Shown here piece after piece: positions 26,042 to 33,833 of a stretch of DNA of 64,000 bases; position 1 is the first letter of the stretch, and every line of letters begins with the position of its first letter. The DNA is from Streptomyces endocoffeicus (GTDB lineage Bacteria; Actinomycetota; Actinomycetes; Streptomycetales; Streptomycetaceae). The stretch is taken from assembly GCF_016741935.1 (NCBI RefSeq), contig NZ_JAERRG010000012.1:124001-188000 (forward strand), given 5' to 3'. The translations under genes and the position numbers were made by a program. The notes below the pieces were generated by a model, which worked only from the letters and a program-made list of their open reading frames with translations, had not been told where the DNA came from and did not search any database.

Positions 26042-26596
26042 TCAGCTGGACTCCTTGGACTCATGCGCTGTGTCGCGGAAGCAGTCGGAGACGACCGTCA
26101 CCTCGATCAATGACGTTTTGTCAGGATGATTGCGCTGATCGAGTAGTCGGATGTCTGCGGAGAAGTGGTCCCGAGAGAAGTTCGCGACGATCTGCGGTGT
26201 CTTCGCGGGACTTCCGTCGGGCCCGTCCTTGACGATCTTCCAGTCGTGTTTGGGAAGCTCCGTACGAAGCCGCTCAAAACCACGGGACAAATCATCGAAA
26301 GGTACATCGTAGACGCTCCAGGGATGGTGCATGCGCTGCACTCCCTCGTCATCAGCGTATTTCGAGCACGGTAGCGTACCCGGACCCGGCTCGGTGACCT
26401 TCGCCTTCCTCAGGCCAATGATGTCCAGAATAGTGCTGGACATTTTCTCCGTCTTCTTCTCCATACTGCCGACATCACGGACATCCACTTTATCCGCAGC
26501 CTTTTTATCGCCCACCTGGGAACACCCCGCAATAAACATGAGGATCGGAATCACGAAGAGCGCCGACCAAACTTTCCCAGAAGTCAATTTAATCAT
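26042..26596 (-). CDS. Lipoprotein of unknown function
   Basis: Protein of 184 residues with a signal peptide ending in the lipobox FIAGC, so exported and lipid-anchored. The rest is charged and helical/beta with no recognised domain. Codon use is a little AT-rich for Streptomyces. It overlaps the upstream hydrolase gene by 8 bp and is the third gene of that operon, so it may be an immunity-like or partner protein of the hydrolase; this is inference from context. Confidence 0.72.
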   Translation of the reverse strand: MIKLTSGKVWSALFVIPILMFIAGCSQVGDKKAADKVDVRDVGSMEKKTEKMSSTILDIIGLRKAKVTEPGPGTLPCSKYADDEGVQRMHHPWSVYDVPFDDLSRGFERLRTELPKHDWKIVKDGPDGSPAKTPQIVANFSRDHFSADIRLLDQRNHPDKTSLIEVTVVSDCFRDTAHESKESS

Positions 26597-28448
26597 ATTG
26601 AACCCTGTCGTAGCTGCCGGTGATCACCGCAGCCTGATTCCGCAGCGCAGTTGTTTCATCGTCCCAGTAGTCACCATGACCCTCGACACCTGATTTCACC
26701 AGGTGGGCGCCGAACTCGGGGTCGGTGGGAATGTTCCCGTCACCACCGAGCCCGACCTTCCGCCCCCCTTCCCGGACCCACCAGTCGTCTCCCCCAACAC
26801 CGCCGGCCTTCATGGCCCAGACGTGTTCGCTCCCGATGCCGAGGTCGGACGCGTGCCCCACCTGCATGCCAGGGCTGCCCGCCGCGAAGATGTCGTCAAC
26901 GGGCAGGGCACCGCCATGGGGGTCGTAGGAGGTATGGGACTTGGTGGCATCACCGATGACCGTGCTGCCGTAACTGTGACCGATGAGGGTCGTATGGCCA
27001 TGGTCGCCGGTCGCCGCCTCATGCGCCGCCCGGTTGCCGTCGAGGAACTGGCGGAGATGGGGCGCCGCAGCGGCCGCGTATTTGTCGTGCCGTGCGTCCG
27101 GAATGGCGTCCGGGGCGTCATACCCCAACCAGGTGATTGTGGAGACCTTGGAGTTGGGATCCAGTTTATTGCTCTCCATCCATAGTCTTTCCCCGCGGTC
27201 GAGATCGCCGCCGATACTGCCGATGTGCGTCTTGGTGCCCGGCACATACACCGCCGTGTGATCGGCGGTGTCCGGGTTTCCGGTGGCCATGATGACGCGA
27301 CCGTCATTCTTTTCCGGGTCGAAACCGAGTAGATACGCCTCGGGTATGTGATTCTTTCCGCCAGTCTCATCAAAACGCTTCTGGATGGCCTCCATGCCAT
27401 CCAGAGCAGCGTTCAGATGGTCCCTGCGGTCGTTGTACTTGTAGTACCATTTCGCGTATTCGTCGGTGAATACCTGGACCGGATAACCTCCACTGCCGGG
27501 AATTGTCTTGTATTTGACCAGAGGTTCCTCGGGGATAGCCTTCAGCTCCTCCTGGTACTTGGCATGCATCACGTCCAGGTGAGTGCGGTTGGCCTCGTCT
27601 CGGGCGGCGGCGGGCAACCCGTTCATGCCGCCCACAGCCTTCGAGTGGAGTGCGATATAGGCGTCCTTCTCGTCCTCGGACAGGCCTTTCCACCATTCGG
27701 CGTTTTCCTTCGGGCTGCCATCCCCGGGCGGGCGCTTGATGTGATCCAGGTAGTCCTTGGCACCCGACCTGACCCCGCCGGTGTCCTTGTCCGTATCGAT
27801 CCAGTCCTTGTCAGAGACGTTCAGATCATCGTCGGCCTTCAACTCACGCAGCTTCGGCGCCCACCGCTCGTCGGCCTCGGTCGCCTCCTGGACAGCCTGG
27901 GCGATCCGGTCGGCGTATTCGATCGCCCGGCTGAAGTACGGGTTCGGGTGCTGGTTCCCCGCTTGCCGGTCCAGGGCGTCAGCGATGTCATTGGCGTCGT
28001 TGCCCGGGTCTATCGGGGCACCGGACTCGTGTGCCCTGGCGCTGCCGGTGACCTTGCCGCCCTTGGGGGTCTTGCCGTCGACCTTGTCGCCACCAGGCGG
28101 ATAGCTCACCGAGCCGTCCGCGTTCACCGTCAGCTTCTCCGTCTGGGCGTCCTCGATTGCCGCGTCCAGCTTCTTCTTCGCCGCTCGCAGGTCGAAAGCC
28201 AGCGCGTTCAGGGCGGTGCTGACCAGGCCGCACTCAACCTCCACGTAGTGGAAGTTCTCCGAGAGGTTCCGTAACTGGTTGTACGCCGCCGTCGCGGCCT
28301 CACCCTCCAGGGACTCTCGCATCTGGGCGGCGATCCGGCGCTCCAGCGCCTGCCTGGCCCGGCCAGCCATGTCGCTGGTCGTTTGGTAGCCGTCAGCCGC
28401 GCCCTCGAACTCGCTGGGCTTGAGACCCTTCAGCGTCGCGTAGTCCAC
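26589..28448 (-). CDS. DUF1023 alpha/beta hydrolase with WXG-like helical N-terminus
   Basis: Protein of 619 residues. The N-terminal ~200 residues are helical and resemble the long coiled-coil entry of WXG/ESX-type proteins (LKGLKPSEFEGAADGYQ near the start). A low-complexity joint follows. The C-terminal third is an alpha/beta hydrolase with the nucleophile elbow LIGHSYGST and a downstream AAGSPGM segment, typical of DUF1023. Such genes are found in actinobacteria, often in the same small operon. Exported or surface-acting hydrolase is a possibility, but no signal peptide is present. Encoded in the third island segment. Confidence 0.82.
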   Translation of the reverse strand: MDYATLKGLKPSEFEGAADGYQTTSDMAGRARQALERRIAAQMRESLEGEAATAAYNQLRNLSENFHYVEVECGLVSTALNALAFDLRAAKKKLDAAIEDAQTEKLTVNADGSVSYPPGGDKVDGKTPKGGKVTGSARAHESGAPIDPGNDANDIADALDRQAGNQHPNPYFSRAIEYADRIAQAVQEATEADERWAPKLRELKADDDLNVSDKDWIDTDKDTGGVRSGAKDYLDHIKRPPGDGSPKENAEWWKGLSEDEKDAYIALHSKAVGGMNGLPAAARDEANRTHLDVMHAKYQEELKAIPEEPLVKYKTIPGSGGYPVQVFTDEYAKWYYKYNDRRDHLNAALDGMEAIQKRFDETGGKNHIPEAYLLGFDPEKNDGRVIMATGNPDTADHTAVYVPGTKTHIGSIGGDLDRGERLWMESNKLDPNSKVSTITWLGYDAPDAIPDARHDKYAAAAAPHLRQFLDGNRAAHEAATGDHGHTTLIGHSYGSTVIGDATKSHTSYDPHGGALPVDDIFAAGSPGMQVGHASDLGIGSEHVWAMKAGGVGGDDWWVREGGRKVGLGGDGNIPTDPEFGAHLVKSGVEGHGDYWDDETTALRNQAAVITGSYDRVQYD

Positions 28449-28456
28449 CGTTCAGG

Positions 28457-28639
28457 TCACCAGCCCTTGTCCTGGCCACTGGCCCCGGTGGTTGTTACAT
28501 TCTCCACGTCGCTCAGCAAGGCGACCAGTCCGCTCCCGGTGTACCGCGCCCTCTGGCCCGACTTCACTCCGCCGGATTCACCCGCGGCCCTCGGCTTCCC
28601 GATCACACCGCCGAGTTGGCTACCTGTGATGCCAACCAT
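28457..28639 (-). CDS. Small protein upstream of DUF1023 hydrolase (60 aa)
   Basis: Short protein beginning MVGITGSQLGGVIGKPRAAG, with an ATG preceded by a GGGGGGAAAG ribosome site. Gly/Ser-rich and probably disordered, no recognised domain. It ends 8 bp before the hydrolase start and heads the three-gene operon. Small genes in this place are common upstream of DUF1023 hydrolases. Confidence 0.6.
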   Translation of the reverse strand: MVGITGSQLGGVIGKPRAAGESGGVKSGQRARYTGSGLVALLSDVENVTTTGASGQDKGW

Positions 28640-28748
28640 GCTTTCCCCCCGTGCACATTCGTATCCACACGATGCTGATGCCACACTACAAAACGGGGGA
28701 AGACGCGGGCGCCTTCGTGAGCCTTTGCCTCGTACCCGATGCGTGCCC

Positions 28749-28778
28749 GCGCGGGTTCGATTCCCGTCACCCGCTCCA
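28749..28778 (+). repeat. tRNA-Gly 3' fragment 4 (att-like site)
   Basis: GCGCGGGTTCGATTCCCGTC and the remaining acceptor CACCCGCTCCA reproduce the last 30 bp of the tRNA-Gly gene (20679-20708). It is shorter than the other copies. A hairpin GGTCCAGGTC/GACCTGGGCC follows where the tRNA terminator is expected, and then a duplicate of the gene that follows the intact tRNA. Confidence 0.88.
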
Positions 28779-28916
28779 TAGCGAAGGTCCAGGTCATCGA
28801 CCTGGGCCTTGTTCGTTGCCCAGGCCTCTCCGCTCGCCTCGCAGTCGGCGTTCACCCTGTCGTGCACTCGCTGCGATATGACGCCATCGACAGGCCCCAT
28901 CAGGCATGCTGCAGCC

Positions 28917-29195
28917 TTGAGCAGGTGTGCAGCGGCGAAGCCGTACGTACTGCCGGAGTCGCTCGCCGAGTTGGGCGGGCCGACGGCCGGTGGCGTCACG
29001 CTGCCGGGCCACATCGACTGGGGACCGCACTACGTCTACGACCTGGCCGGCGAGGCGGACTTCCAGCTGATGTACGAGCGAGTCATTCGCGAGGCCCAGA
29101 CGCGCGATGACCTCGACGCGTACCTGCACGCGACGTCTCTGTGGGGGTTGGGGGTGCGGGGTTGGGGGGACGCAGCACCTACCGCGTCTCCGTGA
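28917..29195 (+). pseudogene. Truncated duplicate of the AbiEii partner gene
   Basis: Reads SRCAAAKPYVLPESLAEL and continues in close agreement with the gene at 20898 as far as YLHA.SL, then diverges into an unrelated tail (GLGVRGWGDAAP). It has TTG where the other has ATG. The nucleotidyltransferase partner is absent. Upstream flanks are also alike, so a whole block (tRNA end, terminator, spacer, gene start) exists twice. Inferred remnant of recombination or of a second related element. Confidence 0.75.
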
Positions 29196-29228
29196 GTGAC
29201 GTGTACGGCGTACGGCACCCGGTTCGGC

Positions 29229-30185
29229 TCAGCTGTGCAGGTCGCGAAGCACCTTGTAGAAGTCGGCCTTGCGCTCGAACCCGATGCCGGGAGTGTCAGT
29301 GAGCGCGACCCGGCTCTTCTCGACGACGGCGTCATCGGCGAAGCCGCCGGTGGGCTGGAACTCTCCCGGGTAGGACTCGTTGCCGCCGAGCTTGAGGGCG
29401 GCGGCGATGTGCAGGGAGAACTGGTGCCCGCCGTGCGGAACGCAGCGGCGGGAGGACCAGCCGTGCCGGCGCAGCATGTCCTGAATGCGCAGATACTCGA
29501 CCAGGCCGTACGCGAGCGCGGGGTCGACCTGGATGATGTCGCGGTCGGGGCGCATGCCGCCGTAGCGGATCAGGTTGCGGGCGTCCGGCAGGGAGAACAG
29601 GTTCTCGCCGGTGGCGATCCGGCCGGAGTAGTTCTCGGCGACCACGGCGTTGAGCCGGTAGTCCAGGGGGTCGCCGATCTCCTCGTACCAGAACAGACCG
29701 TACGGCTCGATGGCCCGTCCGTACTCCAAGGCGGTGGGGAGATCGAAACGGCCGTTGACGTCGACGGCCAGCCGGGAGCCGTCCCCGTCCAGGACGTCGA
29801 TGACGGCCTCGATGCGTCGCAGGTCCTCGGCCAGGTCGGCGCCACCGATCTTCATCTTGACGACGTCGTAGCCGAGGTCGAGGAAGCCGCGCATCTCGTC
29901 CTGGAGGTCGGTGAGGGTCTTGCCGGGGGCGTAGTAGCCGCCGGCGGCGTAGACGAATACGGAGTCGTCGGGGCGGCCGTCGCCGTAACGCTCCGACAGC
30001 CACCGGTACAGCGGCTTGCCCGCGATCTTGGACGCGAGGTCGAACAGCGCCATGTCGACCACGCCGACCGCCACCGAGCGCTCCCCATGCCCTCCGGGCT
30101 TCTCGTTGCGCATCATGATCTCCCACGCCCTGGCGGGGTCCAGCTCACCCTGTTCGTCCAGCAGGCTGCCGGGCTCGGCGTCCAT
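29229..30185 (-). CDS. 5'-truncated enolase-superfamily enzyme, D(-)-tartrate dehydratase-like
   Basis: The 318-residue frame aligns by eye with D(-)-tartrate dehydratase of Bradyrhizobium from its middle N-terminal part: MMRNEKPGGHGERSVAVG, VFVYAAGGYYAPGKTL, GYDVVKMKIGG (the acid/base Lys), LFWYEEIGDPLDY, RDIIQVDPALAYGL and SRRCVPHGGHQFSL (the catalytic His). A few homologous residues (VLPRL) extend upstream of the ATG, then a stop codon interrupts. About 70 N-terminal residues of the capping domain are lacking, so activity is doubtful. It lies beside the IclR-controlled catabolic cluster on the opposite strand. Confidence 0.7.
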   Translation of the reverse strand: MDAEPGSLLDEQGELDPARAWEIMMRNEKPGGHGERSVAVGVVDMALFDLASKIAGKPLYRWLSERYGDGRPDDSVFVYAAGGYYAPGKTLTDLQDEMRGFLDLGYDVVKMKIGGADLAEDLRRIEAVIDVLDGDGSRLAVDVNGRFDLPTALEYGRAIEPYGLFWYEEIGDPLDYRLNAVVAENYSGRIATGENLFSLPDARNLIRYGGMRPDRDIIQVDPALAYGLVEYLRIQDMLRRHGWSSRRCVPHGGHQFSLHIAAALKLGGNESYPGEFQPTGGFADDAVVEKSRVALTDTPGIGFERKADFYKVLRDLHS

Positions 30186-30491
30186 CAGCCGCGGCAGTAC
30201 GCGCCCGGTTTGCCGTCCGGGTCATCTCGGCCATGACCAGAGGCTGACTCCGCCGCTGGATTCGCGCTCCGGCTGAGCGGACAAACCGGCCCAGCCTGCG
30301 TCGACAACTCCGCGCTCGGCTGTGCCCGATGGGCCCCGGCTCACCACTTCAGCCCGCGAAAACAACCTCGTACCGCCGGTACTGGCGGCTCCGCCGGTTC
30401 CGCCGGCCCGTTGCCGATCGCCCGAAGTCCAAGTGGTTCGCACTCAGCTCTTGACTCGGGGTTCACACGTAGGCAACATCCTCCCACCCCT
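30186..30491. other. Gap between truncated dehydratase and catabolic operon
   Basis: About 300 bp of GC-rich DNA with no gene. The missing N-terminal part of the dehydratase cannot be recognised here in any frame, so it was lost by deletion. A run of CCGCCGG-type short repeats occurs around 30370-30410. Confidence 0.45.
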
Positions 30492-30492
30492 T

Positions 30493-30520
30493 CTATGAGA
30501 AAACTTATCACTCTATGAGA
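30493..30520. promoter_or_regulatory. Likely IclR operator and CTATGAGA direct repeats before fusion gene
   Basis: TGAGAAAACTTATCA (30496-30510) matches the perfect dyad upstream of iclR (TGATAACGCTTATCA) at 12 of 15 positions. Two CTATGAGA copies flank it at 20-bp spacing (30493-30500 and 30513-30520). The site is 26 bp from the preferred start codon of the dehydrogenase-aldolase gene. Confidence 0.65.
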
Positions 30521-30535
30521 GATGCGAGGGTGTCG

Positions 30536-32008
30536 ATGCGTGTAGGGATCCTTGGGCTGGGCGAGGCCGGGGCGTTGTACGCCGCGGGTTTCGCAGAAAA
30601 CGGCTGGTCCGTAGCGGGGTATGACCCCGGCGACGTGCCGACGCCGACCGGCGTCCTGCGGGCGGGCAGTGTGGCGGACGCGGTTGGCGAGGCCGATCTT
30701 GTGCTGGGGCTGACGGGGGCCAAAGCGGCGGCGTCGGTGGCGGTGGAGGCGGCGCCGCATCTGCGGGACGATGCCGTCTTCGCGGACATGAACGCCGGAG
30801 CGCCCGACCTCAAGCGGAAGATCGAAGGCGTCGTCACCGAGGGTGGGCGGGCGATCTTCGCGGATGTGTCCGTGATCGGTTCGGTTCCCAAGTACCGCCA
30901 CCGTACGGCTCTGGTGGCCAGCGGCCGCGGGGCCTCGGCAGTGGCGGAACACTTCCGGGCGTTGGGTGCGCCCGTGGAGGACCTGGGCGGGGAGCCGGGG
31001 GCGGCGTCGGCCCGCAAGCTGCTGCGCAGCCTCTTCATGAAGGGGCTGGGCGCCATCATCGTGCAGACGGTGGAGGCCGGCCGTGCCGCCGGCGACGAGC
31101 AGTGGGTGCGTCAGCAGATCACCCAGGAGCTCGCCGACGGTGAGGCCACATTGGAACGCCTGTATGCAGGAACGTTCAAGCATGGGCTGCGGCGGGCCCG
31201 CGAAGTGGCCGCCGCAGCCGACCTGATGGCGGACCTCGGCCTGGACCCGGCCTTGGCCCATGACATCAGCAGGCTGCATACCCTTGCCGCCCGCCAGGAC
31301 GGACTGCGCGCCACACCGCTGGTGACCGAGGCATTGCTGGCGGCTTTTGAGGGGTTGCCGACCGCCAACATCGGCGATGCGCGCGACCGGCTGGGTCTGG
31401 TCGACTCCGGTATCAGTCCGCTGTGGGCCGGGGCCCGCGCGGTGGGCCGCGCGCTGACGGTAATGACGCGGGCCGGGGACAACCGGGCCATCCACGAAGC
31501 GCTGCGGATCGCCGGGCCCGGTGACCTGATCGTGGTCGACGGTCAGGGTGACACTTCCCGTGCCCTGATCGGCGAGCTGATCGCCGAGCGCGCCAAGGCT
31601 CGCGGGGTGGTCGGTATGGTGCTCGACGGCGCCGCCCGCGACGTGGAGGTCCTTGAAGAGATCGGCTTCCCGGTCTGGGCGCGGGCGGTCACCCCCGCCG
31701 GCCCCTACAAGGACGGCCCCGGCAGGGTGAACGTCGCCGTCGCCGTGGGAGGCGCGGTGTGCGGGCCGGGTGACCTGGTCGTCGCGGACGGCGACGGGGT
31801 CGCCGTCCTTCCCGCCGAGGAGGCGGAGGCGACACTGGTCGCGGCACGTGAGATCGAGGCCGACGAGGCGCGCCGCCGCAGCGGCATCCGGGCCGGGCAG
31901 GGCACACAGGCCGGACAGGCCGGACAAGGCGCGCAGGGCGCACAGGGCGCACAGGCCGGACGGACCGCGGGCGGACCGGCCGGAGAACCAGCAGGAGAAG
32001 CAGCATGA
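30536..32008 (+). CDS. Fused 6-phosphogluconate-dehydrogenase-like / RraA-like aldolase
   Basis: Two enzymes in one chain of about 490 residues. The N-terminal half (1-260) is a beta-hydroxyacid dehydrogenase: GILGLGEAGALYAAGFAENG is the NAD(P) loop, and the all-helical C-domain resembles DUF1932. The second half (about 275-450) is RraA/4-hydroxy-4-methyl-2-oxoglutarate aldolase-like: NIGDARDRLG, VVDGQGDTSRALIGELIAERAK and RGVVGMVLDGAARDVEVL with the metal-site Asp. A Gly/Gln/Ala-rich tail ends the protein. The chosen ATG has a GAGGG ribosome site; 30515 is an alternative. The permease gene overlaps the end by ATGA. Possible role: oxidation then aldol cleavage or decarboxylation of a branched hydroxyacid. 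Confidence 0.8.
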   Translation: MRVGILGLGEAGALYAAGFAENGWSVAGYDPGDVPTPTGVLRAGSVADAVGEADLVLGLTGAKAAASVAVEAAPHLRDDAVFADMNAGAPDLKRKIEGVVTEGGRAIFADVSVIGSVPKYRHRTALVASGRGASAVAEHFRALGAPVEDLGGEPGAASARKLLRSLFMKGLGAIIVQTVEAGRAAGDEQWVRQQITQELADGEATLERLYAGTFKHGLRRAREVAAAADLMADLGLDPALAHDISRLHTLAARQDGLRATPLVTEALLAAFEGLPTANIGDARDRLGLVDSGISPLWAGARAVGRALTVMTRAGDNRAIHEALRIAGPGDLIVVDGQGDTSRALIGELIAERAKARGVVGMVLDGAARDVEVLEEIGFPVWARAVTPAGPYKDGPGRVNVAVAVGGAVCGPGDLVVADGDGVAVLPAEEAEATLVAAREIEADEARRRSGIRAGQGTQAGQAGQGAQGAQGAQAGRTAGGPAGEPAGEAA

Positions 32009-33342
32009 TCGCGATATGGGCCCTGGTCTCCTACATGACGGCCATCATCGTCTGGAACGCCGTACTGAAGAGGAACATCGGCGAAGCCCTGCTCGTCGGG
32101 TTCGTCGTGACCGGCCTGTTCGCGGGCGGCGACATCGCTCACGTCATGTGGGACGGGTTCGCCGAAGCGATGCAGGAGGAGGTCACCTTCGCCGCCCTGG
32201 CTTTCGTGTTCATGAGCTACCTGCTGAGCCGTACGCCGGTCCTGGATCAGTTGCTGAACATCCTCAACTCCCTGCTCGGGCGGCTGCGGGGCGGACCGGT
32301 GTACACCTCGACCGTCGCCGCGGGCGTCTTCGGCGCCATCGCCCACGTCGGAGCGGCCGTCACCGCCGCCGTCGGCTCGGTGACCATCCCGTGGATGAAG
32401 CGCTCCAAGGTCAGCGGTGAACTCGCCGCCACCGTCGCCGCCGGTGGCGCGGGCATGGGTGTCACCTTTCCGTTCAGCTCCACCATGTTCATCCTGATGG
32501 GCTCGGCCGGGGTGGCGGCGCTGGTCTCCAAGGACGACATCGTGCTGCCGCTGTTCCTGGGTGGGCTGTGGTGTCTGGGCTACCGCCTGCTGGCGGCGTT
32601 CTGGATGGTCCGCCGCCACAAGATCCAGCCCATGGACCGCGCCGATCTCTTGCCGCTCCGGGCCAGCCTGGGCGCGGGGTGGACCAGCCTGTTCCTGTTC
32701 GCCGGGATGATCGTTCCCTTGTTGCTGACCCGCGGACCGACCGGCGGCGAGCTGGGCCGTTACGTCGGTGCCACGATGTCGGACGCGATCAGTCTGATCA
32801 CCTGGATACCGGTCCTGCTCATCGCGATCGTGCTGTTCCTGGGCCGCCGCCGGCTGCCTCGCGCCGGCCGCGGGTGGTGGCAACTGCTGGAGGGGGCGGC
32901 GCCGCAGTTCGGTGTCATCGGCGTCACGATCGTGGCCGCCTTCTCCGCCTCGAACGTCCTCGGCGACCTGGGCCTGCCGCAACAGCTGACCGATGTGCTG
33001 ACGCAGATGCACGCGCCGAAGTGGGCCATGACCCTGATCGTGGGGGTGATCGTCGTCGCCGTCGCCATCCCGCTCACCGCCAGCGCCACCATGGCCGCCA
33101 TCGGCCCGGTCGCCGTCTCGTCCCTGGTCGAGGCCGGAGTGCCGGCCGCCACCGCCTGCGTCGCCGTGCTGATCTTCGCCTCCACCGAGGGCGCCTCGCC
33201 GCCGTCCGGAGCCCCGATCTACGTGGCCAGCGGCATCGCCGGGGTCAACCCGGCCCGCACCTTCGCTCCCCTCGTCGGCTACTACTGCCTGCCGATCCTC
33301 CTGATCGGCGCCGCGGTGGCCACCGGCGTGCTGCCCGTCTGA
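32005..33342 (+). CDS. DctM-like (TRAP large-subunit type) membrane permease
   Basis: Integral membrane protein of 445 residues with about eleven helices. Glycine-rich re-entrant segments GPVYTSTVAAGVFGAIAHVG and ATVAAGGAGMGVTFPFSSTM, and late TASATMAAIGPVAVSSL and STEGASPPSGAPIYVASG, resemble the substrate cavity of TRAP large subunits and related ion-transporter superfamily members. Coupled to the fusion gene by ATGA, so its substrate is likely the pathway substrate, a carboxylic acid. No periplasmic binding protein gene is nearby. Confidence 0.75.
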   Translation: MIAIWALVSYMTAIIVWNAVLKRNIGEALLVGFVVTGLFAGGDIAHVMWDGFAEAMQEEVTFAALAFVFMSYLLSRTPVLDQLLNILNSLLGRLRGGPVYTSTVAAGVFGAIAHVGAAVTAAVGSVTIPWMKRSKVSGELAATVAAGGAGMGVTFPFSSTMFILMGSAGVAALVSKDDIVLPLFLGGLWCLGYRLLAAFWMVRRHKIQPMDRADLLPLRASLGAGWTSLFLFAGMIVPLLLTRGPTGGELGRYVGATMSDAISLITWIPVLLIAIVLFLGRRRLPRAGRGWWQLLEGAAPQFGVIGVTIVAAFSASNVLGDLGLPQQLTDVLTQMHAPKWAMTLIVGVIVVAVAIPLTASATMAAIGPVAVSSLVEAGVPAATACVAVLIFASTEGASPPSGAPIYVASGIAGVNPARTFAPLVGYYCLPILLIGAAVATGVLPV

Positions 33343-33368
33343 TCCGCCCTTCCACACGAGGTCGTGCC

Positions 33369-33725
33369 ATGCCCACCCACCTGATCAAAATCCTCTTCCG
33401 CCTCGGCGTCCTCGGCTTCCTGCTCGGCGGCCTCTGCATCGTCGCGGGCCAGGCGCTGGGGCTGGCTCTCGGCGACGCCGCCTGGGTCAACGGGGTCGCA
33501 ACCACCGCCGGGCCCCCGACCTTCATCACCGCCGGCATCACCGGCCTGCTCGCCTACGTCCTGTCGTACGCCCACGCCCACGCCGACGCCCCGGAACCGG
33601 CCACGACTACGGCCACGACCGCGGCCACGACCGCGACCACGGCCACGACCACCGCCACGACTACGGCCACCGCCACCGCCACACCCGAGCCTCAGCCCGC
33701 CGAAACCGCACCGCAGCCGGAATAG
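33369..33725 (+). CDS. Small two-helix membrane protein with Thr/Ala-rich tail
   Basis: Protein of 118 residues: two hydrophobic segments (LGVLGFLLGGLCIVAGQALG and FITAGITGLLAYVLSYAHAH), then a repetitive ATTTATT tail (about 20 Thr/Ala repeats) and a Pro/Glu end. It follows the permease by 26 bp and may be its small subunit, although it lacks clear TRAP small-subunit motifs. The start is set by an ATG at 33369; a GAGG-like site lies upstream. Confidence 0.65.
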   Translation: MPTHLIKILFRLGVLGFLLGGLCIVAGQALGLALGDAAWVNGVATTAGPPTFITAGITGLLAYVLSYAHAHADAPEPATTTATTAATTATTATTTATTTATATATPEPQPAETAPQPE

Positions 33726-33778
33726 GACGTCGTACCGCTCCGGGTGGATCTTGTGCGACCCACGCCGCTGCTCGCATG

Positions 33779-33795
33779 CTGATAACGCTTATCAG
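33779..33795. promoter_or_regulatory. Perfect dyad upstream of iclR (probable IclR operator)
   Basis: CTGATAA-CGC-TTATCAG, a perfect 7+7 palindrome 38 bp upstream of the IclR start codon. A related site lies before the fusion gene at 30496. Both are in AT-rich patches in otherwise GC-rich DNA. Autoregulation by the IclR protein is inferred. Confidence 0.75.
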
Positions 33796-33833
33796 GAATT
33801 TCCGCAGCCGAGCAGACCACCCAGGAGCCGACC

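Noticed and set aside
20635..29195. CRISPR array made of the repeated tRNA ends
   Set aside because: Repeats are few, unevenly spaced by thousands of bases and derived from a tRNA; no cas genes are present.
30222..30443. Short minus-strand frame upstream of the truncated dehydratase
   Set aside because: It does not resemble the missing enzyme N-terminus and has no ribosome site; considered non-coding.
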